DNA from: Sphaerolaimus hirsutus
Taxonomy: Eukaryota; Nematoda; Chromadorea; Monhysterida; Sphaerolaimidae
Length of the DNA stretch: 64,000 nt
Assembly: GCA_964036195.1 (NCBI GenBank)
Contig: OZ038451.1
Coordinates: forward strand, 5,026,529-5,090,528
Direction of reading: 5' to 3'
A program made the translations under genes and the position numbers. Below the pieces are notes generated by a model. That model had not been told where the DNA came from. It did not search any database and saw nothing but the letters and a program-made list of their open reading frames with translations. The number at the start of each line of letters is the position of its first letter. Position 1 is the stretch's first letter. Positions 63,958-64,000 of the stretch are shown in pieces.

Positions 63958-64000
63958 ACCACGAAACTGTTGCATCATAGACCAGTAAAAATCATGTCTG

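Larger units (their letters stand above)
55472..64000. repeat. Segmental duplication, right copy
   Basis: Direct, collinear counterpart of 2299-5595 plus 23503-26583. Private insertions here include 56644-57054 (CCGTATTT), 57461-57703 (ACACACTAG foldback), 59267-59950 (TGAAGGGTGTGC) and about 60054-60212 and 60464-61330. It lacks the large retrotransposon: TACGGTACTTGAGTGCAAG at 61400-61418 is the empty site. Confidence 0.85.

Noticed and set aside
1..64000. tRNA, rRNA or other structured RNA genes
   Set aside because: I looked for tRNA-like box sequences and rRNA words and saw none I could support; a covariance-model scan would be needed to exclude small RNAs.

Overview
This window reads as the genome of an invertebrate animal that is very rich in transposons. 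Two host genes can be recognised. One is the protein phosphatase 1 inhibitor PPP1R11 (inhibitor-3), present as two direct copies. The other is a partial CLASP microtubule-binding gene on the minus strand. Both are split by short introns with GT/AG ends, and those introns are full of small transposons. There are no operons, Shine-Dalgarno sites or other bacterial signals. The sequence alone does not settle the taxon. A 200-base assembly gap lies at 35642-35841.

The main feature is one very large LTR retrotransposon at 5600-23502 (17.9 kb). It has two 2.64-kb LTRs that differ by about eight substitutions and two small indels, a CTAG target duplication, a primer-binding site, and an allelic-like empty site in the second copy of the host duplication (near 61406-61409). 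Its first half is an ordinary Ty3/gypsy-type gag-pol: CCHC knuckle, aspartic protease, RT with YIDD, RNase H, DD35E integrase and GPY/F. Its second half, where an env gene would normally sit, carries about 4.5 kb of higher-GC coding sequence. This encodes a superfamily-1, Upf1-like helicase with all main motifs, followed by a serine/arginine-rich tail and a Gln/Glu-rich acidic protein. A near-identical 22-base motif lies just upstream of both the gag ATG and the first helicase-region ATG, which suggests shared expression signals. Three reading-frame breaks, all +1, interrupt the two coding blocks. This helicase-bearing retroelement is my main candidate for an undescribed system.

The rest is layered repeats. 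A segmental duplication relates the left part (about 2299-5595 plus 23503-26583) to the right part (55472 to the window end). It works as a built-in empty-site assay for many insertions. Several non-autonomous families have 8-bp target duplications and hAT-like ends but interiors made of short-motif arrays (TTTCCG, GCGCC, GATAGATAGCTG, T-runs, CGGGAT). Other families insert at TA, and many are long foldbacks. Tandem arrays occur at 48622-49704 (three 361-bp units) and about 51960-54330. Long palindromes lie at 29262-30462, 36288-37020, 45904-46736 and 49741-50001.

In the retroelement the parts fit together as follows. LTR signals drive and end the transcript, a tRNA with a CTGCTACCA end is the likely primer, Gag packages RNA, and Pol copies and integrates it. 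The helicase block could remodel the RNP or protect a transcript that has more than 5 kb after the pol stop. That last role is inference only.
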